In this document: positions 27,196 through 36,334 of the stretch, piece by piece
How positions within the stretch are numbered: the first letter of the stretch is position 1
Layout of the letters: each line of letters opens with the position of its first letter
Origin: Myxococcota bacterium
GTDB lineage: Bacteria; Myxococcota_A; UBA9160; UBA6930
Direction: 5' to 3'
DNA: 64,000 bases
NCBI GenBank assembly: GCA_028277885.1
Contig: JANQFK010000040.1
Span: forward strand, 1-64,000
Made by a program: the position numbers and the translations under genes
Notes under the pieces: model-generated
Databases searched by the model: none
The model's input: only the letters and a program-made list of their open reading frames with translations
Told to the model about the DNA's origin: nothing

Positions 27196-28698
27196 ATGGC
27201 CGACATGGTAGGGCTGATCCCGGCCGCGGGCAGGGGCGTGCGCGCGTACCCCTATACCGAGACCGTCCCCAAGTGCCTGCTCGAGGTGGACGGCGTGCCC
27301 CTGCTGCGGCGCAACCTCGAGCTGATGCGCGACGACCTCGCCATCCGCGACGTGTACGTGGTGGTGGGCCGGCACGGGGCGCGGATCCGCGAGTACCTGG
27401 GTGACGGCAGCGCCCTCGGCGTGCGCGTCCACTTCATCCAGAACGACCGCCTCGACCTCGACCTGGCCTGGTCCGTGGCCCTCGCGGCGCCCCGCATCGC
27501 GAGCCCCTGCTGCATGATCCTGTCCGACGAGTACTACCAGGACACGAACCACCGGGCGCTCCTCGACTCCCCCTACGCCTCCGCCCTCGCCACCTGCGGC
27601 GTCATGCAGGCCCGCTCGAAGAAGCAGCTGCGCAAGAACTACAGCCTGCAGCTCGCCGAGGACCGGCTGGTGGTGGGCCTGGTGGAGAAGCCCACGGACG
27701 TGGACGACCTCTCGATGGGGGTCGGGACCTACGTGCTGCAGCCCGAGACCCTGGCCCGCCTGGCGGCGGATTTCGCCCAGGCGCCCGACACCCCCATCGT
27801 CTGGACCACCTGGCTCGGCGAGCTGGCGGCCTCGGGGGAGCGGATCCTCTCCTTCCCGCTGACCGGCGGCTACGTGAACGTGAACGACCGCGAGGCCCTG
27901 AACCTCGCCAACCACCTGGCCCGGGACCGGGACTTCGAGTCGCGCACCGCGAGCCTCGTCTACGTGGTGGACGACGCCGAGGACCAGGTCGAGGAGCCCG
28001 TGCTGCGCTTCGCCGAGGCCCCGGAGCTGGCCGAGGTCGTGGTGGCGGCCCGGCGCGACGCACCGGCCCTCGACGCCGTGGCCCGCCACCCCAAGGTCCG
28101 GGTCCGGGTGAGCGACGACCCGCGGCTTCCCATCGGCGACCTGGTCCGCGAGGGGCTCGACGCGGCCCGCGGCGACGTCCTGCTGACCGCCTACAGCGAC
28201 GACTCCTTCTCGGTGCGCGACCTCGCCAAGCTGCTCGTCTACCTGCGCGACGCGGACCTGGTGCTCGGTACCCGCACCACCCGGCAGATGATCGAGCAGG
28301 GCACCAACATGCGCGGCAGCGTGCGGGCGGTCCACATCGGGCTGGCCAAGCTGATGGAGCTGCTGTGGTGGCGCTTCGACTCGCGCTTCACCGACGTGTG
28401 CTGCGTCTACCGCGCGTTCTGGCGCAGCACCTACAGCCTGATCCGCGGCGAGCTGCGCGGCACGGGGGTGGAGATCTTCCCCGAGATGGTGATCGAGGTG
28501 CTGCGCGCGCGGCGCCGGGTGATCGAGATCCCGGTCCACTACGGGGCCCGGGACCGGGAGCACGAGTACGTGCCGTCGCGCTACCAGAACGCCGGCACCT
28601 TCCGGCGCATCCTCGGCATGATGCTGCGCAAGCGCTTCGGCCGCAGCCGCGGGGCTCCGCTGCGTCGGCTGGCGGCCGGCGGAGGCGACGGTGTCTGA
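27196..28698 (+). CDS. Nucleotidyltransferase fused to a GT2-like glycosyltransferase
   Basis: 500 aa with two domains. Residues 1-~250 are a sugar-phosphate nucleotidyltransferase (LIPAAGRGVRAYPYTETVPK, signature G-x-G-x-R ... PK; ILSDEYYQD; GYVNVNDREALNLA). Residues ~258-480 resemble the acceptor half of a family 2 glycosyltransferase (GDVLLTAYSDDSFSVRDLAK, FTDVCCVYRAFWR, EIFPEMVIEVLRARRRVIEI). A fusion of activated-sugar synthesis with a transferase in one chain is unusual and may channel the nucleotide sugar. ATG 27196 follows the candidate -10 box; a second in-frame ATG lies 9 nt downstream. The gene overlaps the next methyltransferase by 8 bp. Confidence 0.85.
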   Translation: MADMVGLIPAAGRGVRAYPYTETVPKCLLEVDGVPLLRRNLELMRDDLAIRDVYVVVGRHGARIREYLGDGSALGVRVHFIQNDRLDLDLAWSVALAAPRIASPCCMILSDEYYQDTNHRALLDSPYASALATCGVMQARSKKQLRKNYSLQLAEDRLVVGLVEKPTDVDDLSMGVGTYVLQPETLARLAADFAQAPDTPIVWTTWLGELAASGERILSFPLTGGYVNVNDREALNLANHLARDRDFESRTASLVYVVDDAEDQVEEPVLRFAEAPELAEVVVAARRDAPALDAVARHPKVRVRVSDDPRLPIGDLVREGLDAARGDVLLTAYSDDSFSVRDLAKLLVYLRDADLVLGTRTTRQMIEQGTNMRGSVRAVHIGLAKLMELLWWRFDSRFTDVCCVYRAFWRSTYSLIRGELRGTGVEIFPEMVIEVLRARRRVIEIPVHYGARDREHEYVPSRYQNAGTFRRILGMMLRKRFGRSRGAPLRRLAAGGGDGV

Positions 28699-29608
28699 GC
28701 CCGCCCCCTCGCCCGCGACGGGCGACCTCGAGGCGCCGCTCACGCCCGCCGAGCGCCACGCCCACTTCAGCCGCCTCGAGCGACGCTGGCAGGACGAGAT
28801 CGGCCAGCACCTGCTGGACACGCCCCACGAGAGCCCGGGCTCGGCGGCGGTCTTCGCCCGGCAGTTCCAGCGCGTGATCGACCGGATCGATCTCGAGCGC
28901 CCGGGCTTCGTGGTCGAGGTCGGCTGCGGCAAGGGGCACTTCCTCTCCCAGCTCCGGGGCCAGGCGGGGCCCGCCGGGCCGACGCCCGTCGGCGTGGACC
29001 TGAGCCGCGCCGTGGCGGCGCTGCCCGCCAAGGGGATCGCCGGGATCCAGGCCAACGGCGAGGGGCTCCCCTTCCGCGACGGCTGCCTCTCGGCGCTGGT
29101 CTACCACGGCGCCCTGCACCACGTGATCGACTACCCCGGCGCGATCCGCGAGGCCCACCGCCTGCTGGCCCCGGGCGGCTCGCTGCTGATCTTCGAGCCC
29201 GTGGCCACGCGCTTCAGCACCTTCGTGCACCGCATCCTCGATCCGCTGGGCTTCGAGGAGTACGAGTCGCCGGTGGACCTCGAGTACAAGTCCGAGTTCC
29301 GCATGGAGCGCATCGAGGCGACCCTGCGCGAGCTCGGCATGGAGTACGAGGTGAGCTGGAGCGACTCCCTCGCCTACCCCCTCACGGGCTGCTACAGCGG
29401 GCCGGGGCTGTTCGCCGGCGTGCTGCGCTTCGTGCTCGCCTTCGAGGCCTGGGCGGAGCGCATCCCGGGCCTGCGCTGGCTGCTCGGCCTGGTCGCGTGG
29501 CGGGTGATGATCCACGCCCGCAGGCCGGGGGCCGAGGTCGCCGGCCCCGGAGCGGCCGGCGGCGGCGAGCCGCCCGAACGCCCTCCCCTCGAAGCCGGAT
29601 CGCGGTGA
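28691..29608 (+). CDS. SAM-dependent methyltransferase
   Basis: 305-aa class I methyltransferase. Motif I is VVEVGCGKGHFLSQL; then VGVDLSRAVAALPAKG, a post-I block with EGLPFRDGCLSALVYHGALHH (split here for clarity), and PGGSLLIFEPVATRF. It resembles methyltransferases that modify sugars or lipids in surface-polysaccharide loci. It is the middle gene of a three-gene plus-strand operon (8-bp overlap before, GTGA overlap after). Confidence 0.85.
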   Translation: MSEPAPSPATGDLEAPLTPAERHAHFSRLERRWQDEIGQHLLDTPHESPGSAAVFARQFQRVIDRIDLERPGFVVEVGCGKGHFLSQLRGQAGPAGPTPVGVDLSRAVAALPAKGIAGIQANGEGLPFRDGCLSALVYHGALHHVIDYPGAIREAHRLLAPGGSLLIFEPVATRFSTFVHRILDPLGFEEYESPVDLEYKSEFRMERIEATLRELGMEYEVSWSDSLAYPLTGCYSGPGLFAGVLRFVLAFEAWAERIPGLRWLLGLVAWRVMIHARRPGAEVAGPGAAGGGEPPERPPLEAGSR

Positions 29609-31641
29609 GTCGGGCCGCAGGCCCGCCGCTCTCGTCGGCCGGCTTCGCTCGCCTCCAGGGGATCGGCGCGGCCGCGGTGCTCGCCGTGGCGGTCGGCCTG
29701 CTGTGGGCCGCGGTGCGCTGGTCCGGCGACTTCGTGATCCTGAGCCACGACGCGAACGCGCGCTGGATCACCCTGCCCCAGCCCGCCCTCGGCACCGTGG
29801 TGCGCGTGGACCGCGCCCAGCCGCCGCGCTGGAGCTTCGCCACCGGCTTCCGCCTCGCCCGAGCGCCCGAGAGCGCACGCCTGCACCTGCGCGGCGTGCG
29901 CGAGGTCGCGCTCTCGGTGAACGGAGCCCCGGTGTCCCTCGCCTGGGACCCCGAGCGCTGGAAGCGCGGCGTCGAGCTGGAGGTCGGACCGCTGCTGCGC
30001 GTCGGCGGCAACCGCATCGAGGCCCGCGTCGCCAACCCCGAGGGCCCTCCCCTGCTGCAGCTCCGGATCGACGGGCTGGAGACCCGCGTGGCGACGGGGC
30101 CGGGCTGGAGCGCGACCCGGGTCGACGGCGAGGGCGGCGAGCGCGTCGCCGCCGTCGTGGCGAGCGACCTGCGCCGCCACCCCCACGCCGAGGTGGTGCC
30201 GAGCCCCCTCGAGGCCCTGGGCGCCCGCGCGCCCTGGCTGGCGGCGGTGTTCGTGGCGTTCGCCGTGGTGGGCGGGCTGCGCCCGCGCTGGCCCGATCTT
30301 CTGGGAGGGAAGCTTCCGGGAGGGAAGATTCTGGCCGGAGAGAACGCCGTGCGCACGGCGGGGGTCGCCGTGGCGCTCTTCTGGGGGGCCGTCTTCGCCA
30401 CCAAGTCCCTCGACTTCCCGCCGCACCTGGGCTTCGACAGCGAGGGCCACTACGAGTACCTGGCCCTGCTGGCCCGGGAGTGGCGGCTGCCCGACGCCCG
30501 GGACGGCTGGTCCACCTTCCATCCCCCGCTCTACCACGGGCTCACCGCCCTGCTGCGCCGGGGCTTCGCGACCGCGCCGGGCTCCCTCGGCGACCGCGTG
30601 GTGCTGCACGCGCTGCCCCTGCTGGCCGGGGTGGTGGCCGCGCTGTGCGCCGGCGGCGTGGCCCGCCGCGTCCTGCCCGGCCGCCCCGCCGCCGCCGCCG
30701 TCGCCGTGCTGGCCGTGGGCCTGCTGCCCATGCACGTGCTGATGGGGAGCTTCGTCTCCAACGAGCCGGTGAACGCCGGCCTCGTCGCCGTCGCGCTGTG
30801 GCTCGCGTGCCGCGCCCTCACCGACGAGCGCGCCTCGCCCGCACTGCTCGCGGCGCTGGCCGTCGCGCTGGGCGGCGCGCTCCTCGCCAAGACCACGAGC
30901 CTCCCCCTCGCGCCCCTCGTGGTGGCCCTGGTGGGCGCGAAGCTCTGGCTGGTGGAGGGACGCGGCCTGCCGCGCTCGCTCCTCGTGGCCGCCGGGATGC
31001 TGGCCGGCACGGGGCTCCTCGCCGGCTGGTTCTACGCGCGCAACTGGCTGCTGTTCGGAAACCCGGCGGTCACCAACTACGACGTGCCCGCGGGCTCCAC
31101 CTACTGGCTCGCGCCGGGCTTCCACACCCCGGACTGGTACCTGCGCTTCGGCGAGGCCCTGGTGCGTCCCTGGTTCGCGAGCTTCGCGTCCTTCTGGGAC
31201 GGGCTGTACGCGACCTTCTGGGCCGACGGCGCGGTCTCGGGGCGCGTCGGCCTCAAGTACCCCAACCCGCACTGGGACTACGCCGCCATGGCGGCCCTGT
31301 ACCCCCTGGCGCTGCCCGCCACGGGGCTGCTCCTCGGCGGGCTCGGCGTCTGCGCCTGGCGAAGCGCCCGGGGCGAGGACCTGGGCCGGCGCCTCGCCCT
31401 GACCCTGCTGCTGCTGATGGTCTTCGGCTCGCTGCTCTCGACCGGGCTCATCACCCTGCGCTACCCGCACCACGTCTATCCCAAGGCCTTCTACGCCCTG
31501 CCCGCCGCGGTGCCCCTCGCCGTGGCCTTCGCGGCGGCCAGCGACGCGCTGCACCGCCGGCTCTCGGCGCCGGGCGGCGCGCTGCTGGTGGGCTACGCGG
31601 GCACGCTCGGCGTCGCGATCGTCATGGCCTTCCTGGGCTGA
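29605..31641 (+). CDS. GT39-like membrane glycosyltransferase with N-terminal beta domain
   Basis: 678 aa. One N-terminal helix (about 20-38) is followed by a ~170-residue beta-rich domain resembling a carbohydrate-binding fold (SARLHLRGVREVALSVNGAP), then ten or more membrane helices of the GT-C type. The first outer loop holds LGFDSEGHYEYLALL, the acidic site expected of polyprenyl-phosphate-sugar-dependent transferases. STFHPPLYHGL and FYARNWLLFGNP are typical of this group. The GTG start overlaps the upstream stop. A short, less GC-rich tandem at 30303-30330 encodes GGKLPGGK in the linker. The last 20 bp overlap a convergent SGNH hydrolase. Confidence 0.82.
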   Translation: MSRAAGPPLSSAGFARLQGIGAAAVLAVAVGLLWAAVRWSGDFVILSHDANARWITLPQPALGTVVRVDRAQPPRWSFATGFRLARAPESARLHLRGVREVALSVNGAPVSLAWDPERWKRGVELEVGPLLRVGGNRIEARVANPEGPPLLQLRIDGLETRVATGPGWSATRVDGEGGERVAAVVASDLRRHPHAEVVPSPLEALGARAPWLAAVFVAFAVVGGLRPRWPDLLGGKLPGGKILAGENAVRTAGVAVALFWGAVFATKSLDFPPHLGFDSEGHYEYLALLAREWRLPDARDGWSTFHPPLYHGLTALLRRGFATAPGSLGDRVVLHALPLLAGVVAALCAGGVARRVLPGRPAAAAVAVLAVGLLPMHVLMGSFVSNEPVNAGLVAVALWLACRALTDERASPALLAALAVALGGALLAKTTSLPLAPLVVALVGAKLWLVEGRGLPRSLLVAAGMLAGTGLLAGWFYARNWLLFGNPAVTNYDVPAGSTYWLAPGFHTPDWYLRFGEALVRPWFASFASFWDGLYATFWADGAVSGRVGLKYPNPHWDYAAMAALYPLALPATGLLLGGLGVCAWRSARGEDLGRRLALTLLLLMVFGSLLSTGLITLRYPHHVYPKAFYALPAAVPLAVAFAAASDALHRRLSAPGGALLVGYAGTLGVAIVMAFLG

Positions 31642-32728
31642 CCGGGCAGCGCGCCGCGGGCGGGAGCAGGCGCGCCTCGCAGAGACCCTGGAGGATCGCG
31701 AGGGCGGCGATGCGGTGGCCCGCGGCGTTCGGATGGAGGACGTCCACGTGGAGGCGCCGGCCGGGCTCGCGACGCGCGGCCTCGGCGAGCGGCGCCCGCA
31801 GGTCGATCACGGCGAAGCCCTCGCTGCGGGCCCGCTCGGCCACCCAGTCGTGCACGTCCGCGAGCGGGTAGCGGACGAGGCCGTCGTCGGGGAACACCGG
31901 GAACACCACCAGGGCCCGCGGCCGCGCGCCCGCCTTCCGGGCGAGCGCGTGCAGCCCGGCCTCGACGCGCCGCCGGGAGCCCGGCTCGGTGTGGAGGGCC
32001 CGCACGTAGTCGGCGAGGCCATCGGCCTGGAGGGCCTCGAAGAGCGGATCCACGGGAGCCGAGGCGCCGCGTCCCTGGAGCGCCCAGCGCGCCCACAGGA
32101 ACAGCTGGGAGTGGCTCAGGGCCCGGCGCACCAGGCGGGGGACGGACGCGCCGGGGCTTCCCGACGGCGCGGTCTCGAGGGCGCGCGCCTCGATGCTCGT
32201 CGCCTGGGGATCGTTCAGCACGTAGGCGTAGAGGACCAGGTCGGGCTCGTAGGCGAGGGCCCGCGCGCCCAGGCTCTCGGCGATCTGCCCGACGTGGTAG
32301 CCGGGCACGCCGAAGTTCAGCACCTCGACGGGCGACGCGCCGCGCGCGAGCAGGCCCTCGAGCACGTCCACCCAGCCGCGGTCCCGTTGGACGCCGCTTC
32401 CGAAGGTCACCGAGTCGCCCAGGGCCGCGATCCGGAACACGCCCGCCGGCTTCGCCCGGGAGTGGTCCCGGTCCCGGAGCCCGGCAGCGTTGATCCGGAA
32501 GCGCTTGCCGTCGGGCGCGCCGGGCCGCAGCTCGTAGCCCAGCACCGGGTTGGTGCTCGGCTGGATGCGCTCGCGCAGCACCACGTGGAAGCGCGGCGCC
32601 AGGTCGAACACGCGCACCGCGATCTCGCACGCCCCGAGGGCCAGCAGCGCACTGACGAGCGCCAGACCGATCCGACCCAGCAGCGGCACGGCGCAGAGTG
32701 TGACAGCGCCTTTGGATCCTTCAATCAC
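31622..32728 (-). CDS. SGNH/GDSL-type hydrolase, membrane-anchored
   Basis: Up to 368 aa. An N-terminal hydrophobic helix (residues ~16-36) contains LLALGAC, so it may be a lipoprotein. The SGNH domain has AALGDSVTFGSG with Ser106, VLNFGVPGYHVGQ, a YVLNDP block and the catalytic DVLHPNAAGH. It is related in layout to the enzyme at 23599. Likely an envelope esterase or O-acetyl hydrolase/transferase. GTG at 32728 is used here; a GTG shortly before PLLGRI is an alternative that would give a shorter leader. Confidence 0.82.
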   Translation of the reverse strand: MIEGSKGAVTLCAVPLLGRIGLALVSALLALGACEIAVRVFDLAPRFHVVLRERIQPSTNPVLGYELRPGAPDGKRFRINAAGLRDRDHSRAKPAGVFRIAALGDSVTFGSGVQRDRGWVDVLEGLLARGASPVEVLNFGVPGYHVGQIAESLGARALAYEPDLVLYAYVLNDPQATSIEARALETAPSGSPGASVPRLVRRALSHSQLFLWARWALQGRGASAPVDPLFEALQADGLADYVRALHTEPGSRRRVEAGLHALARKAGARPRALVVFPVFPDDGLVRYPLADVHDWVAERARSEGFAVIDLRAPLAEAARREPGRRLHVDVLHPNAAGHRIAALAILQGLCEARLLPPAARCPVSPGRP

Positions 32729-32732
32729 CTGC

Positions 32733-32738
32733 TAGGTT
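32733..32738 (+). promoter_or_regulatory. Candidate -10 box TAGGTT
   Basis: TAGGTT lies 12 nt before the ATG at 32751, with a weak TTTGGA 16 bp upstream (32711-32716). The 22-bp gap between the divergent genes leaves little room for anything else, so the promoter lies inside the start of the minus-strand gene. Confidence 0.3.
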
Positions 32739-32750
32739 CCGCGCCCAGCC

Positions 32751-34295
32751 ATGTTCGTCATGACGACCCAGGCCGACTACGAGCTCCTCATCGTGGTCAC
32801 CGTCCTGGGCACGATCGCGGTGCCGGCGTGGGCGTTCCGCCGACGCCTGGCCACCCGCTGGCGACGCGTCGTGCTGGGCGGCCTCGCCGCCCTCGCCGTG
32901 GTGGCCCACTACGGCTTCTTCCTCTGGCAGCATCCCGCCGGCATCCAGACCCACGACGCCTTCCACTACTACCTGAACTCGAAGTACTTCCCCGAGCTCG
33001 GCTACTTCGATCTCTACCTGTGCACCGTCGCGGCCCGCGCCCAGGAGGAGCCGGACCGGCCGCACCGGGTGCGCATCCGCAACCTCCGCAACCCGGTCCA
33101 GCGCATGAAGCTCGACGCCTCGGCGATCCCGCCGCGCTGCAACCGCCGCTTCTCGCCGGAGCGCTGGGCGGACTTCCGGGCGGACCTGCGTTGGTTCCAG
33201 GGCGCGCTGCTCGAGTCCCAGTGGGACCACGTGCTGAACGACCACGGCTACAACCCGTCGCCGGTCTGGACGCTGATCGGTCGCCCCATCGCCTCGCTCT
33301 TCCCGGCCGAGGACTGGAGCATGAACCTGCTCCGGCGTCTCGACCTGATCCTCGTCCTCACCACCCTCGGCTTCGTGGCCTGGGCGTTCGGGTTCGAGAT
33401 GGCGTGCCTGGCGGCCCTGGTGTGGGCCGTGAACCCGCTGACCCGCTACTCGTGGATCGGCGACGCGTTCCTCCGCTACCTGTGGTTCGCGTCGGGCGTG
33501 ATCGGGCTGTGCCTGCTGCGGCGCCGGCGCCACCTGGCCGCCGGCATGCTGCTCGGGCTCTCGGCGCTGCTGCGCCTGTTCCCGATCTTCTTCGTCGCGG
33601 GCTACGGCCTGTGGCAGGTGCGCCACTGGCTGCGCGAGCGCCGCTTCGCGCCGGGCCTCGGCGCCTTCGTGCTGGGCGGCGCCCTCGTCGCCGTGGTGCT
33701 CCCGACCCTGGCCATCCCGGTGGGCGGCCGCGGCCCCTCGGTGCTGGTCGAGTTCGCCCGGAACATCGGCCCCTGGTCCCGGGTCACGGCGGACAACAGC
33801 GTGGGACTGCGCTCGCTGCTCTCCACGGTGCCGAGGGCTCCCGGCGAGGCGGACCGGGCCACGGCGGCCGGGGCCGAGGCGGAGGCGAGACGGGGAGGCG
33901 CGCGGCGGCGCAGCAAGGACGAGGCCTTCGAGGCCCGGCGGCCGTGGTTCCTCGCCATCGTGGGCGGCATGCTGCTGCTCTGGTGGCGCGGCATCGGCCG
34001 GGCCCGGGCGTGGGAGGCCGCCGCCCTGGGCTTCCTGCCGATGCTGCTGATCCCCGCCCTGCCCGCCTACTACGCCAGCTGCATGGTCGCGCCGGCGCTG
34101 CTCGCCGAGGGCCGCCGCCGGATCGGAGCCGCGTTCCTCGGGATCGTGACGGTGCTGTGCCTGTGCACCCTCGCGTTCTGGGAGCGCAACGCCGAGTGGA
34201 CGGCGGCGTCGGTGGTGCTGCTGCTCGCGTCCCTCTACGTGCTCGTCGAGATGGCGCTGGCGAGAGCGCCCGACGCGGAGCCGCCGGCCCCCTAG
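32751..34295 (+). CDS. GT-C-type membrane glycosyltransferase (GT87-like)
   Basis: 514 aa with about ten membrane helices. The large first outer loop has GIQTHDAFHYYLNSKYFPEL, where Asp and His suit a GT-C catalytic site, followed by a soluble ~100-residue insert with several Cys and Trp. Later helices include NPLTRYSWIGDAFLRY and GLSALLRLFPIFF, similar to polyprenyl-phosphomannose-dependent mannosyltransferases. An Arg/Ala/Glu-rich loop (residues ~365-400) is inserted in the second half. Acceptor unknown. It ends against the palindrome-rich spacer at 34296. Confidence 0.75.
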   Translation: MFVMTTQADYELLIVVTVLGTIAVPAWAFRRRLATRWRRVVLGGLAALAVVAHYGFFLWQHPAGIQTHDAFHYYLNSKYFPELGYFDLYLCTVAARAQEEPDRPHRVRIRNLRNPVQRMKLDASAIPPRCNRRFSPERWADFRADLRWFQGALLESQWDHVLNDHGYNPSPVWTLIGRPIASLFPAEDWSMNLLRRLDLILVLTTLGFVAWAFGFEMACLAALVWAVNPLTRYSWIGDAFLRYLWFASGVIGLCLLRRRRHLAAGMLLGLSALLRLFPIFFVAGYGLWQVRHWLRERRFAPGLGAFVLGGALVAVVLPTLAIPVGGRGPSVLVEFARNIGPWSRVTADNSVGLRSLLSTVPRAPGEADRATAAGAEAEARRGGARRRSKDEAFEARRPWFLAIVGGMLLLWWRGIGRARAWEAAALGFLPMLLIPALPAYYASCMVAPALLAEGRRRIGAAFLGIVTVLCLCTLAFWERNAEWTAASVVLLLASLYVLVEMALARAPDAEPPAP

Positions 34296-34496
34296 CCCCG
34301 ATCCGACGAAGTCGGATTGGGCTTGCCCACCGATCCGATGCGATATCGGCGCGTCCTCGGCTGAGATCGAGCCTGGAGGGTCGCCCTCGTTCGCGCCACG
34401 CAAGTGGCGCGAAGGGAACGATCACGGACGTCGTTCCCAGGCGCTCTCGATGTGGGAATCCGAAGGCTCGCGGTCGGTTTCTCGATGTCGGATCGG
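34296..34496. repeat. Palindrome-rich element with inverted terminal repeats
   Basis: This ~200-bp spacer between convergent genes holds CCGATCCGAC (34297-34306) and its perfect inverse GTCGGATCGG (34487-34496). Three hairpins lie inside: 34296-34320 (11-bp stem with one G-T pair, loop GAA), 34390-34413 (perfect 10-bp stem closing a GCAA tetraloop) and 34414-34438 (perfect 8-bp stem GGGAACGA/TCGTTCCC). CCGATCCGA recurs at 34330. No gene is visible. It may serve as a bidirectional terminator or be a miniature palindromic (REP/MITE-like) element; see the similar one at 41225. Confidence 0.6.
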
Positions 34497-34498
34497 CG

Positions 34499-36223
34499 CT
34501 AGGCGCCGCCCTGGCTCTGCCGCAGGCGCCGCACCTCCTCCAGCCGCGCGCGGATCAGCGCGGGATCGGTGCTGCCCTCGAGCTCGAGGGCGCGCTCGAG
34601 GATGGCCTCGGACTGCTCGATCTCGCCCACGATGAGGTGCACCTGGGCGAGGTCCAGCAGCTCGAGCTGGGTGGGGTTGCGCAGCGAGCTCCACTGGCGG
34701 ATCCAGAAGCGGGCCATGTCCTGGGCCAGGGCGACGAAGCGCGGGTGGCCGTGCAGCCCCGACCAGGCGGGGTCGCTCAGCAGGTGGTTCACGGTGACGT
34801 AGCCCCGGGCGCGGGCTGCCTCGAGGGCGTCGAGGGCCGCCTCGGCGTCCCCGCGGTTCACCGCCCCGATGGCGCGCAGCAGCGCGGCCTGGGTCCCGTT
34901 CGGGTAGTGGAGCGCGGCGTCCATGGTGATGTTGGGGAGCGAGCTCCACACCACCGCCCGGGCGTGGGTCTGCACCGCGAAGAGCACGGCCAGGCCGAGG
35001 ACGCCCGCACCGACGCCGCCCAGCACGGCGGCGTGGGCGGGCTCGCGCCAGGCGCGGACCGCCCGGGCCACCCGCGGCGCGAGGGCGACCGCCGCCGCAC
35101 CGAGCACGCCGGCGAGCACGAAGTAGAGGTAGCGGTCCGCCATCGGGTAGCGGAACGGGAAGATCTGCGAGACCGGCAGGTAGGCGGCGGCGCCGAACCC
35201 CAGCCAGGGCACCGCGGGGTGACCGCGGCGCAGCACCCAGGCCGCCAGGGCGACGAGCGCGGCCAGGACGGCGAGGCCGCCCAGCCACCAGGGGTCCACC
35301 CACGAGCCCGGCGGATCGGGCTCGTGGGAGATCGAGGCCCCCGTCCCCGTCGTCGCCAGCACCGCGTAGCGGGCCACGATGGCGACGGCCTGCTGGAGGC
35401 GCTCGCTGCCGGTCACGTCGAGGGCCCGGAACTGCCCGGCGTGCTCGAAGGCCGCGAAGGCGGGGACGGCGTAGAGCAGCAGCAGCCCCGCCCAGCCCGC
35501 CAGCCAGCTGAGCCGGCGGCCGCGCCCGGCCGGGTCGCGCGGCGCCACCCACTCGAACAGCACCGCGGCGGGCAGCGCGCAGGCGGCGATGGGCTTCGAG
35601 AGCAGCGCCAGCGCGAAGGCGACGGTGGCCCCGAGCGGCCGGCGCGGGAAGAGCAGCAGCGCCGTGGTGGCGAACGCGAAGGCGAGCGTGGTCTTGAGCT
35701 GGGTCACCCAGGCCACGGCCTCCACCTGGGCCGGGTGGAAGAGGAACAGGGCCCCGGCCGCCGCCCCCAGCCCGAGGGGCACTCCGCAGGCCGCCAGCAG
35801 GGCGACGAGGAGCGCCGCGTTCACTCCGTGGAGCACCACGTTGATGGCGTGCAGCACGGGCAGGTTCGTGTAGCCGAACAGGAAGCCCTGGATCCAGTGG
35901 GCGAACAGGTGGACCGGCGCGTAGTTGGTGGTGAGGACCGCGGGCTCCCCCGTCGGGTCGAGGATCGCGAGCGCGTTCGCGACCGAGATCTCCTGCATGA
36001 ACGGCGGGGCGAGGTAGAGGGCGTCGTCGCCGTGCAGCGGACCGTTCAGCGCGGGCTCGTAGAGCGCGAGGGCGAGGGCCGCGTAGCCGACCCAGAGCAG
36101 CAGGCCCTTCCCGAAGCCGATCCGGAAGCCCGCCCCGTCCTCGAAGCCGTCGCTGGGGCCGGCGTCGTCCTCGAAGCCGTCTCCGGATCCGTCCCGGCCG
36201 ACGCTCCCGGCCTCGTCGCTCAC
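34499..36223 (-). CDS. TMTC-like membrane protein with C-terminal TPR
   Basis: 574 aa. An acidic, repetitive N-tail (GDGFEDDAG / SDGFEDGAG) precedes about ten membrane helices and a C-terminal TPR-like helical domain. The first outer loop has LHGDDALYLAPP (D66, D67), then TTNYAPVHLFAHW and PVSQIFPFRYPMADRYLYF, features of TMTC/PMT-type GT-C O-glycosyltransferases. It is a clear paralogue of the gene at 39504. GTG 36223 has AGGAG 7 nt upstream and is preferred over a start 33 nt earlier. It is divergent from the sulfatase-like gene at 36335. Confidence 0.82.
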   Translation of the reverse strand: MSDEAGSVGRDGSGDGFEDDAGPSDGFEDGAGFRIGFGKGLLLWVGYAALALALYEPALNGPLHGDDALYLAPPFMQEISVANALAILDPTGEPAVLTTNYAPVHLFAHWIQGFLFGYTNLPVLHAINVVLHGVNAALLVALLAACGVPLGLGAAAGALFLFHPAQVEAVAWVTQLKTTLAFAFATTALLLFPRRPLGATVAFALALLSKPIAACALPAAVLFEWVAPRDPAGRGRRLSWLAGWAGLLLLYAVPAFAAFEHAGQFRALDVTGSERLQQAVAIVARYAVLATTGTGASISHEPDPPGSWVDPWWLGGLAVLAALVALAAWVLRRGHPAVPWLGFGAAAYLPVSQIFPFRYPMADRYLYFVLAGVLGAAAVALAPRVARAVRAWREPAHAAVLGGVGAGVLGLAVLFAVQTHARAVVWSSLPNITMDAALHYPNGTQAALLRAIGAVNRGDAEAALDALEAARARGYVTVNHLLSDPAWSGLHGHPRFVALAQDMARFWIRQWSSLRNPTQLELLDLAQVHLIVGEIEQSEAILERALELEGSTDPALIRARLEEVRRLRQSQGGA

Positions 36224-36298
36224 GCGCCACTCCTCGCGAGGAGCGGAGGCTCGCATAGGAGCCGGGATCGAACAAGCACCGTCCCGATCCCGATCGCC

Positions 36299-36326
36299 TT
36301 GACCGGGTCTCGCGCTCCTCTAGCAT
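36299..36326 (+). promoter_or_regulatory. Promoter TTGACC-N16-TAGCAT, leaderless
   Basis: A -35 box TTGACC (36299-36304) and a -10 box TAGCAT (36321-36326) are separated by 16 bp. The -10 ends 8 nt before the GTG start at 36335, so the transcript should begin at or next to the initiation codon. No ribosome-binding site is present. This is the best sigma-70-type match I see in the window. Confidence 0.5.
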
Positions 36327-36334
36327 CGCGCGCG

